Shown here: positions 49,455 through 58,078 of the stretch, piece after piece
How the letters are laid out: each line of letters starts with the position of its first letter
How positions within the stretch are numbered: the stretch's first letter is position 1
DNA from: Acuticoccus kalidii
GTDB lineage: Bacteria; Pseudomonadota; Alphaproteobacteria; Rhizobiales; Amorphaceae
Direction: 5' to 3'
DNA length: 64,000 bases
NCBI RefSeq assembly: GCF_021556395.1
Contig: NZ_JAKGCS010000015.1
Coordinates: 62,001-126,000, forward strand
The notes under the pieces: generated by a model
The model's input: the letters and a program-made list of their open reading frames with translations, nothing else
Told to the model about the DNA's origin: nothing
Databases searched by the model: none
Translations under genes and position numbers: made by a program

Positions 49455-50714
49455 GTGCCCCCCGACACGCCATCGCCGCGCCAAGACACGAGCCGCCCGC
49501 GCGTCACCTACATCACGATGGTGGCGCCGCTGCCCGCCCGAAACGGCTACTGCGTCCGGATTCAGACCATCGGCAACGTCCTCGCGCGCCATGCCGATCT
49601 CAGCTTTCTCGTGCTCCAACAACGGCAGGATCCGAAGGCGGAGGAGGCAACGCGGACCCGGTTTGCCGCCGACTTCGTCAACGCGCCGCCGCATCCGAAA
49701 TGGCGCAAGGGCCTCACCCACCTCTCAGCCGCGCTCGCCAATCGCAATCGGTGGATGGCGAAATACGCCTCGGGGCCGCTGCTCGAGGCGACCCGTACGG
49801 CGCTGGCGCGCCAGAAGCCGGATCTCGTCGTCCTCGGCTCCCTCTCCCTCTACAGCCTGAAGGACGCGCTGGGCCTCAGCGACGCGCGCATCATCATCGA
49901 CCATCACAATGTCGAATCGATCAATTATGGCCGGATGGCCGCCACCTCGACCGGCCTTTCGCGCCTCCTCGCGAAGGTCGACGAGCGCGGCTTCCACGCG
50001 CTCGAACGGCGCTCGGCCGGCGCGCGCGAGCACTGGGCCGTCTCCGACACCGACCGCGAAACCTTGGAACGCATTCTCGGCACGTCGGTCCTCACCGTGC
50101 CCAATGTCGCCCAGCCGACCGCCTTCGACATCGATCCGAACGGAACGCGGGCCGACGCGCCGCCGGTGATCGGCTTCATGGCGAACTACGAATATTATCC
50201 GAACGTCGAGGCGGCCTTCGAGCTGTTCCGGATCGTCAAGGCGATCCGCGCCCGCGGGCTCGCGGTGGAGGCCTTCGCCATGGGCGCCCACCCGACCGAT
50301 GCGATGCGCGCGGCGGCCGCCGATGCCGGCGTCACCGTCACCGGCTTCGTCGACGATCCCAAGACGATGTACGAGCGTTTCTCCCTCCTCCTCGCGCCGA
50401 TCCGTTCGGGCGCCGGCACCAAGCTCAAGATCCTCGAGGCGCTCGCGATGGGACTTCCCGTGGTCACCACGCCGATGGGCAGCGAGGGTATTCCGATCGC
50501 ACGCGAGCGGATCGGTATCGTCGCCGAGACCAACGAGGACCTCGCCCAAGCCTGCCTCACCCTCTTCGAGGATCGCGCCCATCTCGCCGAGATCGGCGCG
50601 CGGGCCCGCGCGTTCGCCAAGGCAAACGCATCACTCGCGGCGCTCGAACCCGCGATCGCCGCCTCGATGGACCATGCCGGCGCGGATATCGCCGCCGGCC
50701 GTCTCCCCCGCTAG
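49455..50714 (+). CDS. Glycosyltransferase family 4 (GT-B)
   Basis: 419-residue GT-B enzyme. The N-terminal acceptor domain has TYITMVAPLPARNGYCVRIQ, LVVLGSLSLYSLKDALG and DARIIIDHHNVESINYGRMA; the donor domain has PPVIGFMANYEYYPNVEAAF and the E-x7-E-type motif GAGTKLKILEALAMGLPVVT. GTG start after GAGGAG. It is placed between the O-antigen ligase-like gene and the flippase, so it probably extends the same lipid-linked glycan at the inner-membrane face. Confidence 0.92.
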   Translation: MPPDTPSPRQDTSRPRVTYITMVAPLPARNGYCVRIQTIGNVLARHADLSFLVLQQRQDPKAEEATRTRFAADFVNAPPHPKWRKGLTHLSAALANRNRWMAKYASGPLLEATRTALARQKPDLVVLGSLSLYSLKDALGLSDARIIIDHHNVESINYGRMAATSTGLSRLLAKVDERGFHALERRSAGAREHWAVSDTDRETLERILGTSVLTVPNVAQPTAFDIDPNGTRADAPPVIGFMANYEYYPNVEAAFELFRIVKAIRARGLAVEAFAMGAHPTDAMRAAAADAGVTVTGFVDDPKTMYERFSLLLAPIRSGAGTKLKILEALAMGLPVVTTPMGSEGIPIARERIGIVAETNEDLAQACLTLFEDRAHLAEIGARARAFAKANASLAALEPAIAASMDHAGADIAAGRLPR

Positions 50715-50729
50715 CCTCCTCCTCGCGCC

Positions 50730-52202
50730 ATGCCGCCATCCGCATCCTCCGGCACCGCACAGCGCGTCGCGCGCTGGGTCGGCTCGCTCGTGACCGGAGC
50801 CCTGTTGCGCACGGGGCTCCTTCTCGGGGCGACGATCGTTCTCGCCCGGCTTCTCGACCCGGAGGATTTCGGGCTGGCGAGCCTTGCGACCAGCATCGCC
50901 ATCTTTCTGGCGGTCTTCGCCGGTGGCGTCCCGTTCGAGGAGGCGCTCGCACAACGGCGCATCCTGCGGCGCAAGCATCTCGACAGCGCGTTCGGCGTCT
51001 CGATCGCGGCCGGTATCGTGGCGGTTTGCGCGATCCTCCTCGCCGGCTGGCTGATCGGCCCCCTCTTCGGCTCGGCCGCGTTCTGGCCGCTCCTCGCCTT
51101 CGCGACGCTCTCGGTCTTTGGCCAGGCCCTCATCACGGTCCACACCGCAATCGCCCGGCGTCGGCGCCGGTTCGGCCTGATCGCGCGCTCCAACACCGTC
51201 GGCGCCGTCGCCGGTGCGGCGGGGGGGATCGCGGCGGCCTATCTCGGCGCCGGGCCGTGGTCGGTCGTTCTGATGCGGGTTCTCATGCTGGGCGCGCAGG
51301 GTGGCGTCCTCGCCGCCGGGTCGGGTGTTCGCGTCCTGCCGCGCGTCTCGCGCCCGCATCTGCGCGACATCGCGCATTATTCCTCGTTCAGCCTCGGCCA
51401 ACGGATCGCGACCGACAGCGCCTATATTCTGATCAACTACACGGTCGCCGCCTTTTTCAGCGTCGCCGCCGTCGGCGCCTTCAACATGGCGCTCCGCCTC
51501 ACCGAGCCGCTGCGCGGCCTCTTCCGCGGCATCACGCACAACACCGCGTTCGAGTTCATGCGCGAAAAGACCCAGGCGCAAGGCGGTTTCGCCGACCGCT
51601 TCGCCCTGATCCTCAGCGTCGCGACGGTGGTGATCGCGCCGGTCTTTCTCGGCATCGCCGCGATCGCCGAGCAATTTCTCGGCGTCCTCATCGGCCCCGG
51701 CTGGGGGGACGCTGCTCGGATCGTCCAAGCGCTCGCCATCGGAACGGCGCTGATCCTGCCGCTCGACCTCGCCTCGACCGCACTCAACGCGCGCGGCCAG
51801 CCCGGCTATCTCGTCGGGCAACGGATGCTAGGGTTCGCTGCGCTCGTCGCCGGGCTCGTCGGCGCGGTGGCGCTCAATCTCGCGGGTTTCGGCGCCGGCC
51901 TTGCCCGCATGTTCGCCGACATGGCCGAAGGCGCATGGGCGGCGCGGGCGATCGTCAGACGGCTCGGCGTCAGGGGATCGGCGCTCGCGCGCGCCTTCGC
52001 CCTGCCTTGGGCGACGGCCGCCGGGATGGCCATCGCGGTCCATGTCGTCATCGGCACGACGATCGGCCATATCGGCGATGTCTACGCCCTCGCGCTGGGC
52101 GTCGTGGCCGGCGTCGCGATCTACGCGATCGCGATCGCCATCGTGATGCCGGACGTGCGCGGCTGGGCGCTCGGCGCGCTGTCGCGGCGGTCCAAGGGTT
52201 AG
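50730..52202 (+). CDS. Oligosaccharide flippase (Wzx/MOP family)
   Basis: 490-residue integral membrane protein with 12-14 hydrophobic segments in the MOP-family arrangement. VGSLVTGALLRTGLLLGATI, LLDPEDFGLASLATSIAIFL (the RLLDPEDFGL motif typical of the lipopolysaccharide-export type), FEEALAQRRILRRKHLDSAF, and IAHYSSFSLGQRIATDSAYI are conserved. It follows GT4 after 15 bp. It would carry the lipid-linked oligosaccharide across the inner membrane for polymerisation or ligation. Confidence 0.92.
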   Translation: MPPSASSGTAQRVARWVGSLVTGALLRTGLLLGATIVLARLLDPEDFGLASLATSIAIFLAVFAGGVPFEEALAQRRILRRKHLDSAFGVSIAAGIVAVCAILLAGWLIGPLFGSAAFWPLLAFATLSVFGQALITVHTAIARRRRRFGLIARSNTVGAVAGAAGGIAAAYLGAGPWSVVLMRVLMLGAQGGVLAAGSGVRVLPRVSRPHLRDIAHYSSFSLGQRIATDSAYILINYTVAAFFSVAAVGAFNMALRLTEPLRGLFRGITHNTAFEFMREKTQAQGGFADRFALILSVATVVIAPVFLGIAAIAEQFLGVLIGPGWGDAARIVQALAIGTALILPLDLASTALNARGQPGYLVGQRMLGFAALVAGLVGAVALNLAGFGAGLARMFADMAEGAWAARAIVRRLGVRGSALARAFALPWATAAGMAIAVHVVIGTTIGHIGDVYALALGVVAGVAIYAIAIAIVMPDVRGWALGALSRRSKG

Positions 52203-52210
52203 CGCCGGCC

Positions 52211-52942
52211 TCAGCCGTCGCGCTTGGCGCTCCGGGACAATTCGCGGTCGTGCGTGAACTTGTGTCGGAGAGCGACGAGATCGCCCCGCGCGATCAAGCC
52301 GACGGCATTCTTCGCCCGGCGCAAGGTCCGCGGAAATTTCGACTTCGCGACCACCGACCGCTGATGCCGCCACTCACGCAAGACGAATGGCTTCACCAGC
52401 CGAAAGATCGCGGTGCGATTGCGGATGATGGCGACCCGCTCCCACTCGTCTTCTTCATCCATGAACTGAACGAGCATCTGGCCGGTCCAAATGTCGATAT
52501 CGTCGACGAGGCAGTAACCGCCCACCGTCAACCGCGCGGCCGCATAGGTCCAATCCACCGCCGGTATCGGAAAGCCATGGCCGCCATCGATCAACACGAT
52601 GTCGAGGGGGCCCGTCAGGCTCGGCAACACATTCTGCGAAAATCCTTCCACGAAGGTGACGCCTGACATCTCGATGCCACGCTCCGCCGCCTCGGCCCTG
52701 ATCCGGGCGATCTCGTCGGCCGAAGGCGTCACCGCGGTGTGTCGCGCACCCGCGGCAGCGAAGGCGAGCGTCGAAACGCCCGCACCGGTCTCGAGCGAGG
52801 ATGTGCCGGCATCGCAATGGGCGGCGATGAACTCGGTCACGCCTCCAGAGATTTCCCAATTCGCCATTCCGTCGGCGTGCAATTTCACCATCGGCAAATT
52901 TCTCCAGGGCCTCGGCGAGCGTGTCGCGAGGCCGTGCGCCAT
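52211..52942 (-). CDS. Class I SAM-dependent methyltransferase
   Basis: 243-residue methyltransferase of the Methyltransf_24 type. TSSLETGAGVSTLAFAAAGA is motif I (E-x-G-x-G-x-S), DIVLIDGGHGFPIPAVDWTY motif IV, and GGYCLVDDIDIWTGQMLVQF the following strand; a basic C-terminal tail follows. The ATG at 52942 (or GTG at 52945) is the start. It is convergent with the flippase (8 bp apart) and faces the polysaccharide cluster, so a role in modifying the glycan is possible, but the acceptor is unknown. Confidence 0.85.
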   Translation of the reverse strand: MAHGLATRSPRPWRNLPMVKLHADGMANWEISGGVTEFIAAHCDAGTSSLETGAGVSTLAFAAAGARHTAVTPSADEIARIRAEAAERGIEMSGVTFVEGFSQNVLPSLTGPLDIVLIDGGHGFPIPAVDWTYAAARLTVGGYCLVDDIDIWTGQMLVQFMDEEDEWERVAIIRNRTAIFRLVKPFVLREWRHQRSVVAKSKFPRTLRRAKNAVGLIARGDLVALRHKFTHDRELSRSAKRDG

Positions 52943-53043
52943 CACCGGAACGCGAACCGGACGAGGCCCCCTTTTCCAAATGGACTGAACGAATCAGCCA
53001 GCGAACATGATGTGAAATAACGGGGAATCATTCCCCGAGCGCA

Positions 53044-53973
53044 TCAACCGAGATCCGCCGCCGGGCCATTCTCCCGCTCCCAAGGCGGCACCGATCCGAA
53101 CGCCTCGACCAGGAAGTCGATGAACACGCGAACCTTCGGCGCGAGATTGCGCCGGTCGAGATAGACCGCCACGATGTCGGAACTCTCGTCGATATAGTCC
53201 GGCACCAGACGCACCAGCCGGCCCGCCGCGATATCGTCGCCGACGAGATAGGTCGACAGCCGCGCGATCCCGACGCCGGCCAATGCCGCGTGATAGAGTA
53301 AATCCGCGCTGCTTGCCTCGAAGTTGCCGGACAGGCGTGGGGCCCGCGCGCCGTTGGCGCCGACCGCCCAGTCGTTGAAGCTCGCGACCGTGGACAGCGC
53401 CAGGGAATTGTGGCCCGACAAATCGCCGAGCGAGCGGGGCGCCCCGTTGCGCGCCACGTAAGCGGGCGAGGCGCACAGCACGCGCCGGTTCGGTGCGAGG
53501 CGGCGGACGATCACGTTCGGATTGGCGATCTGCTCGGAAAAGCGCAGCGAGACGTCGAACTCCTCGGAGGCGAGCTCGTCCTCACGGTCCGACACTTCGA
53601 GCGACAGTTTGATCTCCGGGTAGCGGTCGAGAAACTCCGGCAGAAGCGGCATCAACTGCGATTTCGCGAACGCCACCGTGGACCCGACGCGCAGGATCCC
53701 GTTCGGATGCGCGCTCATCGAGCGGACGAGCGCCTCCGCCTCCGACACGTTCTCGGCGAGTGCCACGCACTTTTCGAAGAAGACCTGCCCCTCCCGCGTC
53801 AGCGAAATCCCGTGATGGGAGCGGTTGAGGAGCCTGACGCCGAGCCGGTTCTCCAAGAGCCCGATCTGTCGGCTGACCGCGGACGTCGAATGGTCGCGCG
53901 AGCGGGCGGCGGCGGAGAAACTTCCCCCTTCCACCACCTCGGCAAACAGCACCATCTGGCTCGACAGGTCCAT
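53044..53973 (-). CDS. LysR-family transcriptional regulator
   Basis: 309-residue regulator. N-terminal helix-turn-helix MVLFAEVVEGGSFSAAARSR, STSAVSRQIGLLENRLGVRL, NRSHHGISLTREGQVFFEKC; C-terminal substrate domain: GILRVGSTVAFAKSQLMPLL, LDRYPEIKLSLEVSDREDEL and FDVSLRFSEQIANPNVIVRR. It belongs to the CrgA/LrhA-like group with the FDVSLR motif. No divergent target gene is directly adjacent; the 256-bp gap to the DUF1127 gene shows no long palindrome to the eye. Its target is unknown. Confidence 0.93.
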   Translation of the reverse strand: MDLSSQMVLFAEVVEGGSFSAAARSRDHSTSAVSRQIGLLENRLGVRLLNRSHHGISLTREGQVFFEKCVALAENVSEAEALVRSMSAHPNGILRVGSTVAFAKSQLMPLLPEFLDRYPEIKLSLEVSDREDELASEEFDVSLRFSEQIANPNVIVRRLAPNRRVLCASPAYVARNGAPRSLGDLSGHNSLALSTVASFNDWAVGANGARAPRLSGNFEASSADLLYHAALAGVGIARLSTYLVGDDIAAGRLVRLVPDYIDESSDIVAVYLDRRNLAPKVRVFIDFLVEAFGSVPPWERENGPAADLG

Positions 53974-54229
53974 GACCGATCCGACCTTACCCTACAGTCA
54001 AAGGCGCATTGACTGGATATCGACTTCCGAACGCCCCTTGGCCCACATAGGTTGTGCGTCGCAGCAAGTCTATTGCAGCGCAGCATAGCTGAACGTCGGC
54101 CGTCCTGGATAGCCAATACGGGTGAACCGGACCTGACCGCCATGCGCGCCAATGGACGAACCGGAATTTCCCGCCGCGGGACTAGCCATTCGGGCCGGGG
54201 CGCGTCGGGTGACAGTCAGGAGTAACACG

Positions 54230-54460
54230 ATGTCTCTCGTCAATTCGCAGGATCGCGGCTGGGCCTTCGCCACCGCAGAGCGCGTGACGGACGGCTTTTC
54301 CCGCATGAAGCAGGCCGTCGTTGCGGCCGAAGGTCGCCGCCGCGCGATCAACCGCACCTACCGCGAGCTCAACGAGCTCAGCGATCGTCACCTCGCCGAT
54401 CTCGGCTTCGCGCGTTGCGATCTGCGCAAGGTCGCGCGTCAGAGCGTCGAGCAGGGCTGA
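54230..54460 (+). CDS. DUF1127 domain protein
   Basis: 76-residue small protein. The C-terminal YRELNELSDRHLADLGFARC and DLRKVARQSV are the DUF1127 motif (YjiS-like: L-x-x-L-S-D-R-x-L-x-D-I-G). Proteins of this type are known in alphaproteobacteria as RNA-binding or phosphate- and carbon-metabolism modulators. The ATG at 54230 has AGGAG eight bases upstream. It is followed by a hairpin at 54467-54486, so it is a short single-gene transcription unit. Confidence 0.92.
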   Translation: MSLVNSQDRGWAFATAERVTDGFSRMKQAVVAAEGRRRAINRTYRELNELSDRHLADLGFARCDLRKVARQSVEQG

Positions 54461-54466
54461 TCCGTC

Positions 54467-54486
54467 CCGAGCCGTACGCGGCTCGG
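54467..54486 (+). terminator. Hairpin after the DUF1127 gene
   Basis: CCGAGCCG, loop TACG, CGGCTCGG: an 8-bp perfect stem 6 bp after the stop, followed by CTCACGTTTCGTT with scattered T. Likely intrinsic terminator. Confidence 0.55.
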
Positions 54487-54709
54487 CTCACGTTTCGTTA
54501 CACAGGGGCATCGGCCCTCGGATGTCGGTCGCAGGGCGGTTCCCTCCCCCCGGCCTGTGACCAGTTCCGGCGCGCGTTTCGTCTCTTGTCCGCGCCGGTT
54601 CGAGCAACATGCGATGGATCTCTCGGGCTGCAGCCGAGCGATGCCCCTCGCCCCTCGCCCGCTCCTTTCCTCCCAGAGGACGGGCGGGGGGCGCAAATCG
54701 CGCACCGCC

Positions 54710-55684
54710 TCAGCCGCGCGCGATCCCCCGCAGCACCTCCCCCAGCGCCGGATCCAACACCGCGCTGACATCGACGACCAGACAGTCCGCGGCGAGACGC
54801 TGCGCCGCGTCGCTTCCCGTCGCGAGGCGGACATGGTCCTTCCGCGTCGTCACCAGCTTCAATCCAGCCTTGGCCGCCGCGTCGCGCAAGCCGGTGATCT
54901 CCCGCGCCTCGAACGCGTGATGGTCCGCAAATGGCCGTGCCTCGACGAGCGTCGCGCCCAACGCGCGGACGCTCGCGAAGAACTTTTCCGGCCGTCCGAT
55001 GCCCGCGAACGCCAGGACGGGCACCCCGTCGAGCGGCTCCGACACCGTCGGCTCGAGGTGGGCCGTGAAGATCGGCACGCCGAGATCGGGAAGCGGCGCA
55101 GCGATCCCCTCGCCTGCATCGACCACGATGAGCCCATCGGCGAGCGGAGCATGGGCCGCCAGCGGAGCCCGCAACGGCCCCGCCGGCGTGACACGGGCGT
55201 TCCCGACGCCGACCGCGCGGTCGATCACCAGCGCCGACCAGTCCTTCGCGAGACCCGGATTCTGAAATCCGTCATCCATCACGATGACATCGCCGAGACA
55301 GGCCGCGAGCCTTCCGCCGGCGGCCCTGTCGCGCGAGACGACGGTCGGCGCGATCGCGGCGAGGAGGAGCGCCTCGTCGCCCACGTCCGCCGCGCCTTCG
55401 TCGCCGATGATCAGCGGCCCTTTGAGCCGGCCGCCATAGCCCCGCGTCAGGAAGACCGGCCGATGCCCCGCCTCGAGAAGCAGCCGCGCCACGGCGATCG
55501 CCACCGGCGTCTTGCCGGCTCCGCCGACGGTCGGGTTACCGATGCAGATGACCTTCGCCTCGACCGTCGCCGCCGCCGGGCGGTGCATCCGCCGCGCCGC
55601 CACCATTCCGACGACGCCGCCGATCGGCGCCAACAGCCGCGCCGCGCTCCCCGCCGGACGCCACCAGAAGGCCGGGGCCTTCAC
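54710..55684 (-). CDS. lpxK: Tetraacyldisaccharide 4'-kinase
   Basis: Phosphorylates the 4' position of the lipid A precursor at the inner membrane. 324 residues. KAPAFWWRPAGSAARLLAPI is the usual membrane-facing N-terminus; ICIGNPTVGGAGKTPVAIAV is the Walker A; FLTRGYGGRLKG, VIVMDDGFQNPGLAKDWSAL (the catalytic/Mg region DDGFQ) and AFAGIGRPEKFFASVRALGA are diagnostic. The GTG at 55684 overlaps the waaA stop by GTGA, so it replaces a longer ATG frame start at 55723. It is last in the pmbA-IMPase-DUF4170-waaA-lpxK operon. Confidence 0.96.
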   Translation of the reverse strand: MKAPAFWWRPAGSAARLLAPIGGVVGMVAARRMHRPAAATVEAKVICIGNPTVGGAGKTPVAIAVARLLLEAGHRPVFLTRGYGGRLKGPLIIGDEGAADVGDEALLLAAIAPTVVSRDRAAGGRLAACLGDVIVMDDGFQNPGLAKDWSALVIDRAVGVGNARVTPAGPLRAPLAAHAPLADGLIVVDAGEGIAAPLPDLGVPIFTAHLEPTVSEPLDGVPVLAFAGIGRPEKFFASVRALGATLVEARPFADHHAFEAREITGLRDAAAKAGLKLVTTRKDHVRLATGSDAAQRLAADCLVVDVSAVLDPALGEVLRGIARG

Positions 55685-56958
55685 AAGGCCCGCCCCGCTT
55701 CGACGGCGTTCGCCGCGAACCATTGCGACAAGGCGTCCATCGTGCGGCCGAGCGCCCCACGCTCGGCGTCGAGCACCAGCGCCGCGCGCTCCGCGAGCGC
55801 TGCCCGCCGCGCTTCGTCGTCGAAAAGGGCGCTCACCGTCTCGGCCAACGCGTCCGCGCCATCGACGACGAGCGCCGCGTCGCCAGCGAGGAACGGCTCG
55901 AACATCTCGCCATGCGAAGGCCCCGTCAGAAGGGCGGTCCCATGCGCCGCCGGCTCGGCCGGATTGTGGCCGCCGAGCGGGACGAGCGAGGCCCCGAGAA
56001 ACACCACCGGCGCGACCGCGAAGAGCGTCCCCATTTCCCCGAACGTGTCGGCGAGATAGAGGCCGGCTTCGGGCCGCTCCCCTTTGCTGCGCCGCGTCAT
56101 GTCGAGCGGATCGAGCGCCTCGATCGCGTCCGCCCGCTCGACATGGCGCGGCGCGATGATGGTGAGAATGTCAGGCCAACGTTCGCGCAGCCGCCGATGG
56201 GCGACGATGACCGCCTCCTCCTCGCCCGGATGGGTGCTCGCCGCGAGCCACACCGGCCGCGACCCGATGACCTCGCGCAGCGCTTCGACGGCGGCGGGAT
56301 CGGCGATCGGCGGTGCGGCGTCGAATTTGATCTGCCCCGTCACGTGGACCTCACGAACGCCGAGCGCTTCGAACCGCTCGCCTTGCCGCGCCGTCTGACA
56401 GAGCGCGAGATCGATCATGCCGAACAAGGGCGCCGAAAGCCACGGCCGCGCCTTCCACCGCGCGAAGGACCGTGCGGACAGCCGCGCATTGACGTGCGCC
56501 CGCGGAATACCGCGCCGTGCGAGCGCCTGAAGCGTCGCGGGCCAGACCTCCGATTCGGTGAAGATCGCCGCTTGCGGCCGCCACGTATCGAGGAACCGCG
56601 CAACGAACGGCGCGGCGTCGAGCGGGGCGAACTGATGACAGAGCGAGGCCCCCTCGTGCGCGGCGACCCGCCGCGCCGCCGTCGGCGTCGAGGTCGTGAC
56701 GAGGACGGGATAGCCCCAGCCGACGAGGCTGTCGGCCACGGAGAGCGCGGCGACGCTCTCCCCGACGCTCACCGCGTGGAGCCAGATCGGCGCCTCGGGG
56801 AAGGGCACGTGCGAGGCGACGCCGCGCTTCTCGGAAATTCGTCCGGCGTCTTCCTTACCCCGCGCGGCGCGGTGCGCGAGATAGGGGGCCGCGAGCGGAG
56901 CCGCCAATCGTCCCGCCGCTTCGTAGACCGACCAGACGGCACCGCCGGTTCGCGTCAC
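55681..56958 (-). CDS. waaA: 3-deoxy-D-manno-octulosonic acid (Kdo) transferase
   Basis: Adds Kdo to lipid IVA in lipopolysaccharide synthesis. 425 residues, the usual length. Motifs: IWLHAVSVGESVAALSVADS, FTESEVWPATLQALARRGIP, AHVNARLSARSFARW (the Kdo-transferase signature), VWLAASTHPGEEEAVIVAHR, IIAPRHVERADAIEALDPLD, and FLGASLVPLGGHNPAEPAAH with the CMP-Kdo-binding motif. The GTG at 56958 overlaps the DUF4170 stop (GTGA), which fixes the start; the frame further upstream lies inside DUF4170. The stop in turn overlaps the lpxK start. Confidence 0.96.
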   Translation of the reverse strand: MTRTGGAVWSVYEAAGRLAAPLAAPYLAHRAARGKEDAGRISEKRGVASHVPFPEAPIWLHAVSVGESVAALSVADSLVGWGYPVLVTTSTPTAARRVAAHEGASLCHQFAPLDAAPFVARFLDTWRPQAAIFTESEVWPATLQALARRGIPRAHVNARLSARSFARWKARPWLSAPLFGMIDLALCQTARQGERFEALGVREVHVTGQIKFDAAPPIADPAAVEALREVIGSRPVWLAASTHPGEEEAVIVAHRRLRERWPDILTIIAPRHVERADAIEALDPLDMTRRSKGERPEAGLYLADTFGEMGTLFAVAPVVFLGASLVPLGGHNPAEPAAHGTALLTGPSHGEMFEPFLAGDAALVVDGADALAETVSALFDDEARRAALAERAALVLDAERGALGRTMDALSQWFAANAVEAGRAL

Positions 56959-57197
56959 GCGACGTGGGTTGTGTCGGTCTCGGGGTCGAGCAGACGATGG
57001 AGATGGACGATGAAATAGCGCATGTGCGCATTGTCGACCGTCTGCTGCGCCTTCGACTGCCAAGCTTTGTGCGCCTCGGCATAATTCGGGTAAACGCCCA
57101 CCACCTCGACCTTGTCGAGGTCGCGGAAGGTCACGCCCTTGAGATCCGCGAGCTCGCCGCCGAGGACGAGGTGAAGAAGCTGCTTCTGTTCCGCCAT
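56955..57197 (-). CDS. DUF4170 domain protein
   Basis: 80-residue soluble protein: KQLLHLVLGGELADLKGVTF, LDKVEVVGVYPNYAEAHKAW and QSKAQQTVDNAHMRYFIVHL. The YFIVHLHRLLDPE end is the family mark. DUF4170 is commonly found between an inositol-monophosphatase-type gene and waaA in Hyphomicrobiales; its role is unknown, but the translational coupling to waaA suggests a link with lipid A/Kdo supply. The ATG at 57197 has AAGG eight bases upstream. Confidence 0.92.
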   Translation of the reverse strand: MAEQKQLLHLVLGGELADLKGVTFRDLDKVEVVGVYPNYAEAHKAWQSKAQQTVDNAHMRYFIVHLHRLLDPETDTTHVA

Positions 57198-57268
57198 CAC
57201 GATCGCCTTGTCCGCCCTTCAGTCAAACCATAAGCAAGGATCCGCGCGCCATCTCACGGAACCGACGC

Positions 57269-58078
57269 TCACGCAGTGTGCGCCGCATAGTCGGCGGCCA
57301 GACGCCGCAGCGCCTCGGCCAGATCCCGCGGACCCGCGACGATCGGCGCGTGCGCGGTCGACGCACTGTCATAAAGCGGCCGTGTCCCATCCAATGACGT
57401 CAGAGTTCCACCCGCCTCGTGCACGATCAGGTCGGCCGCCGCAAGGTCCCAATGGTGCGGGCCTTGCTTGGTGATGACCCCGTCGAGCCGCCCCTCCGCC
57501 ACCCGCGCGAGGCGCAAGGCGAGAGAGGGAATGGAGGCGGCCCGCTTGACGCCACGCTCCGGAAAGCCTCCCTCGCGAAAGAGTGGCCCGGGCGCGGCGA
57601 TCTCGGCCCCGTCGAGCCGGGTCCGCCCGGTGACGTGGACCGGCGCGCCATCACGAAACGCACCACCGCCGAGCGAAGCGCAATAGAGCACTCCGGTCAC
57701 CGGCCGCAGGATCGCGGCGGCAATCGGCCGCCCGTCCTCTACCACGGCGGCGACCACCGTCCACGCCGTCTCCCCCCGCAAAAAGGCGCGCGTTCCGTCG
57801 ATCGGATCGACGACGAAGGCCCGGCCGCACACGCCCGGCGCAGCCGAGGTTTCCTCCGAGACCCAGCCATAATGCGGCCGCGCCCCGCGCAGATGCTCCG
57901 CAAGGCAGCGATCGACCTCGAGATCGGCGACCGACACGGGCGTTCCGTCCGCCTTGTCCCACCGTTCGGCCGCAGCACCGAAATAGCGACGGGCCACCTC
58001 ACCACCCGCGCGCACGGCCGCAACGAGGACGTCGGTGTCCTCGCGTGCGGACGTCAGGCGCGCGGGGTCAACGGCCAC
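57269..58078 (-). CDS. Inositol monophosphatase family protein (CysQ-like 3'(2'),5'-bisphosphate nucleotidase)
   Basis: 269-residue Mg-dependent phosphatase. The metal-binding motifs are present: VSEETSAAP with the first Glu region, VVDPIDGTRAFLRGETAWTV (the D-P-x-D-G-T motif) and HHWDLAAADLIVHEAGGTLT (the W-D-x-A motif). The sequence around FLRGETAWTVVAAVVEDGRP resembles bacterial CysQ, which clears the toxic adenosine bisphosphate from sulfate assimilation. GTG start overlapping the end of the pmbA gene by 11 bp; 71 bp to DUF4170. Confidence 0.9.
   Translation of the reverse strand: MAVDPARLTSAREDTDVLVAAVRAGGEVARRYFGAAAERWDKADGTPVSVADLEVDRCLAEHLRGARPHYGWVSEETSAAPGVCGRAFVVDPIDGTRAFLRGETAWTVVAAVVEDGRPIAAAILRPVTGVLYCASLGGGAFRDGAPVHVTGRTRLDGAEIAAPGPLFREGGFPERGVKRAASIPSLALRLARVAEGRLDGVITKQGPHHWDLAAADLIVHEAGGTLTSLDGTRPLYDSASTAHAPIVAGPRDLAEALRRLAADYAAHTA

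Noticed and set aside
49700..52666. A 988-codon open frame on the plus strand
   Set aside because: It overlaps the GT4 and flippase genes in another frame and is extremely rich in Arg, Pro and Gly, the usual shadow of high-GC coding DNA. It has no family motif.
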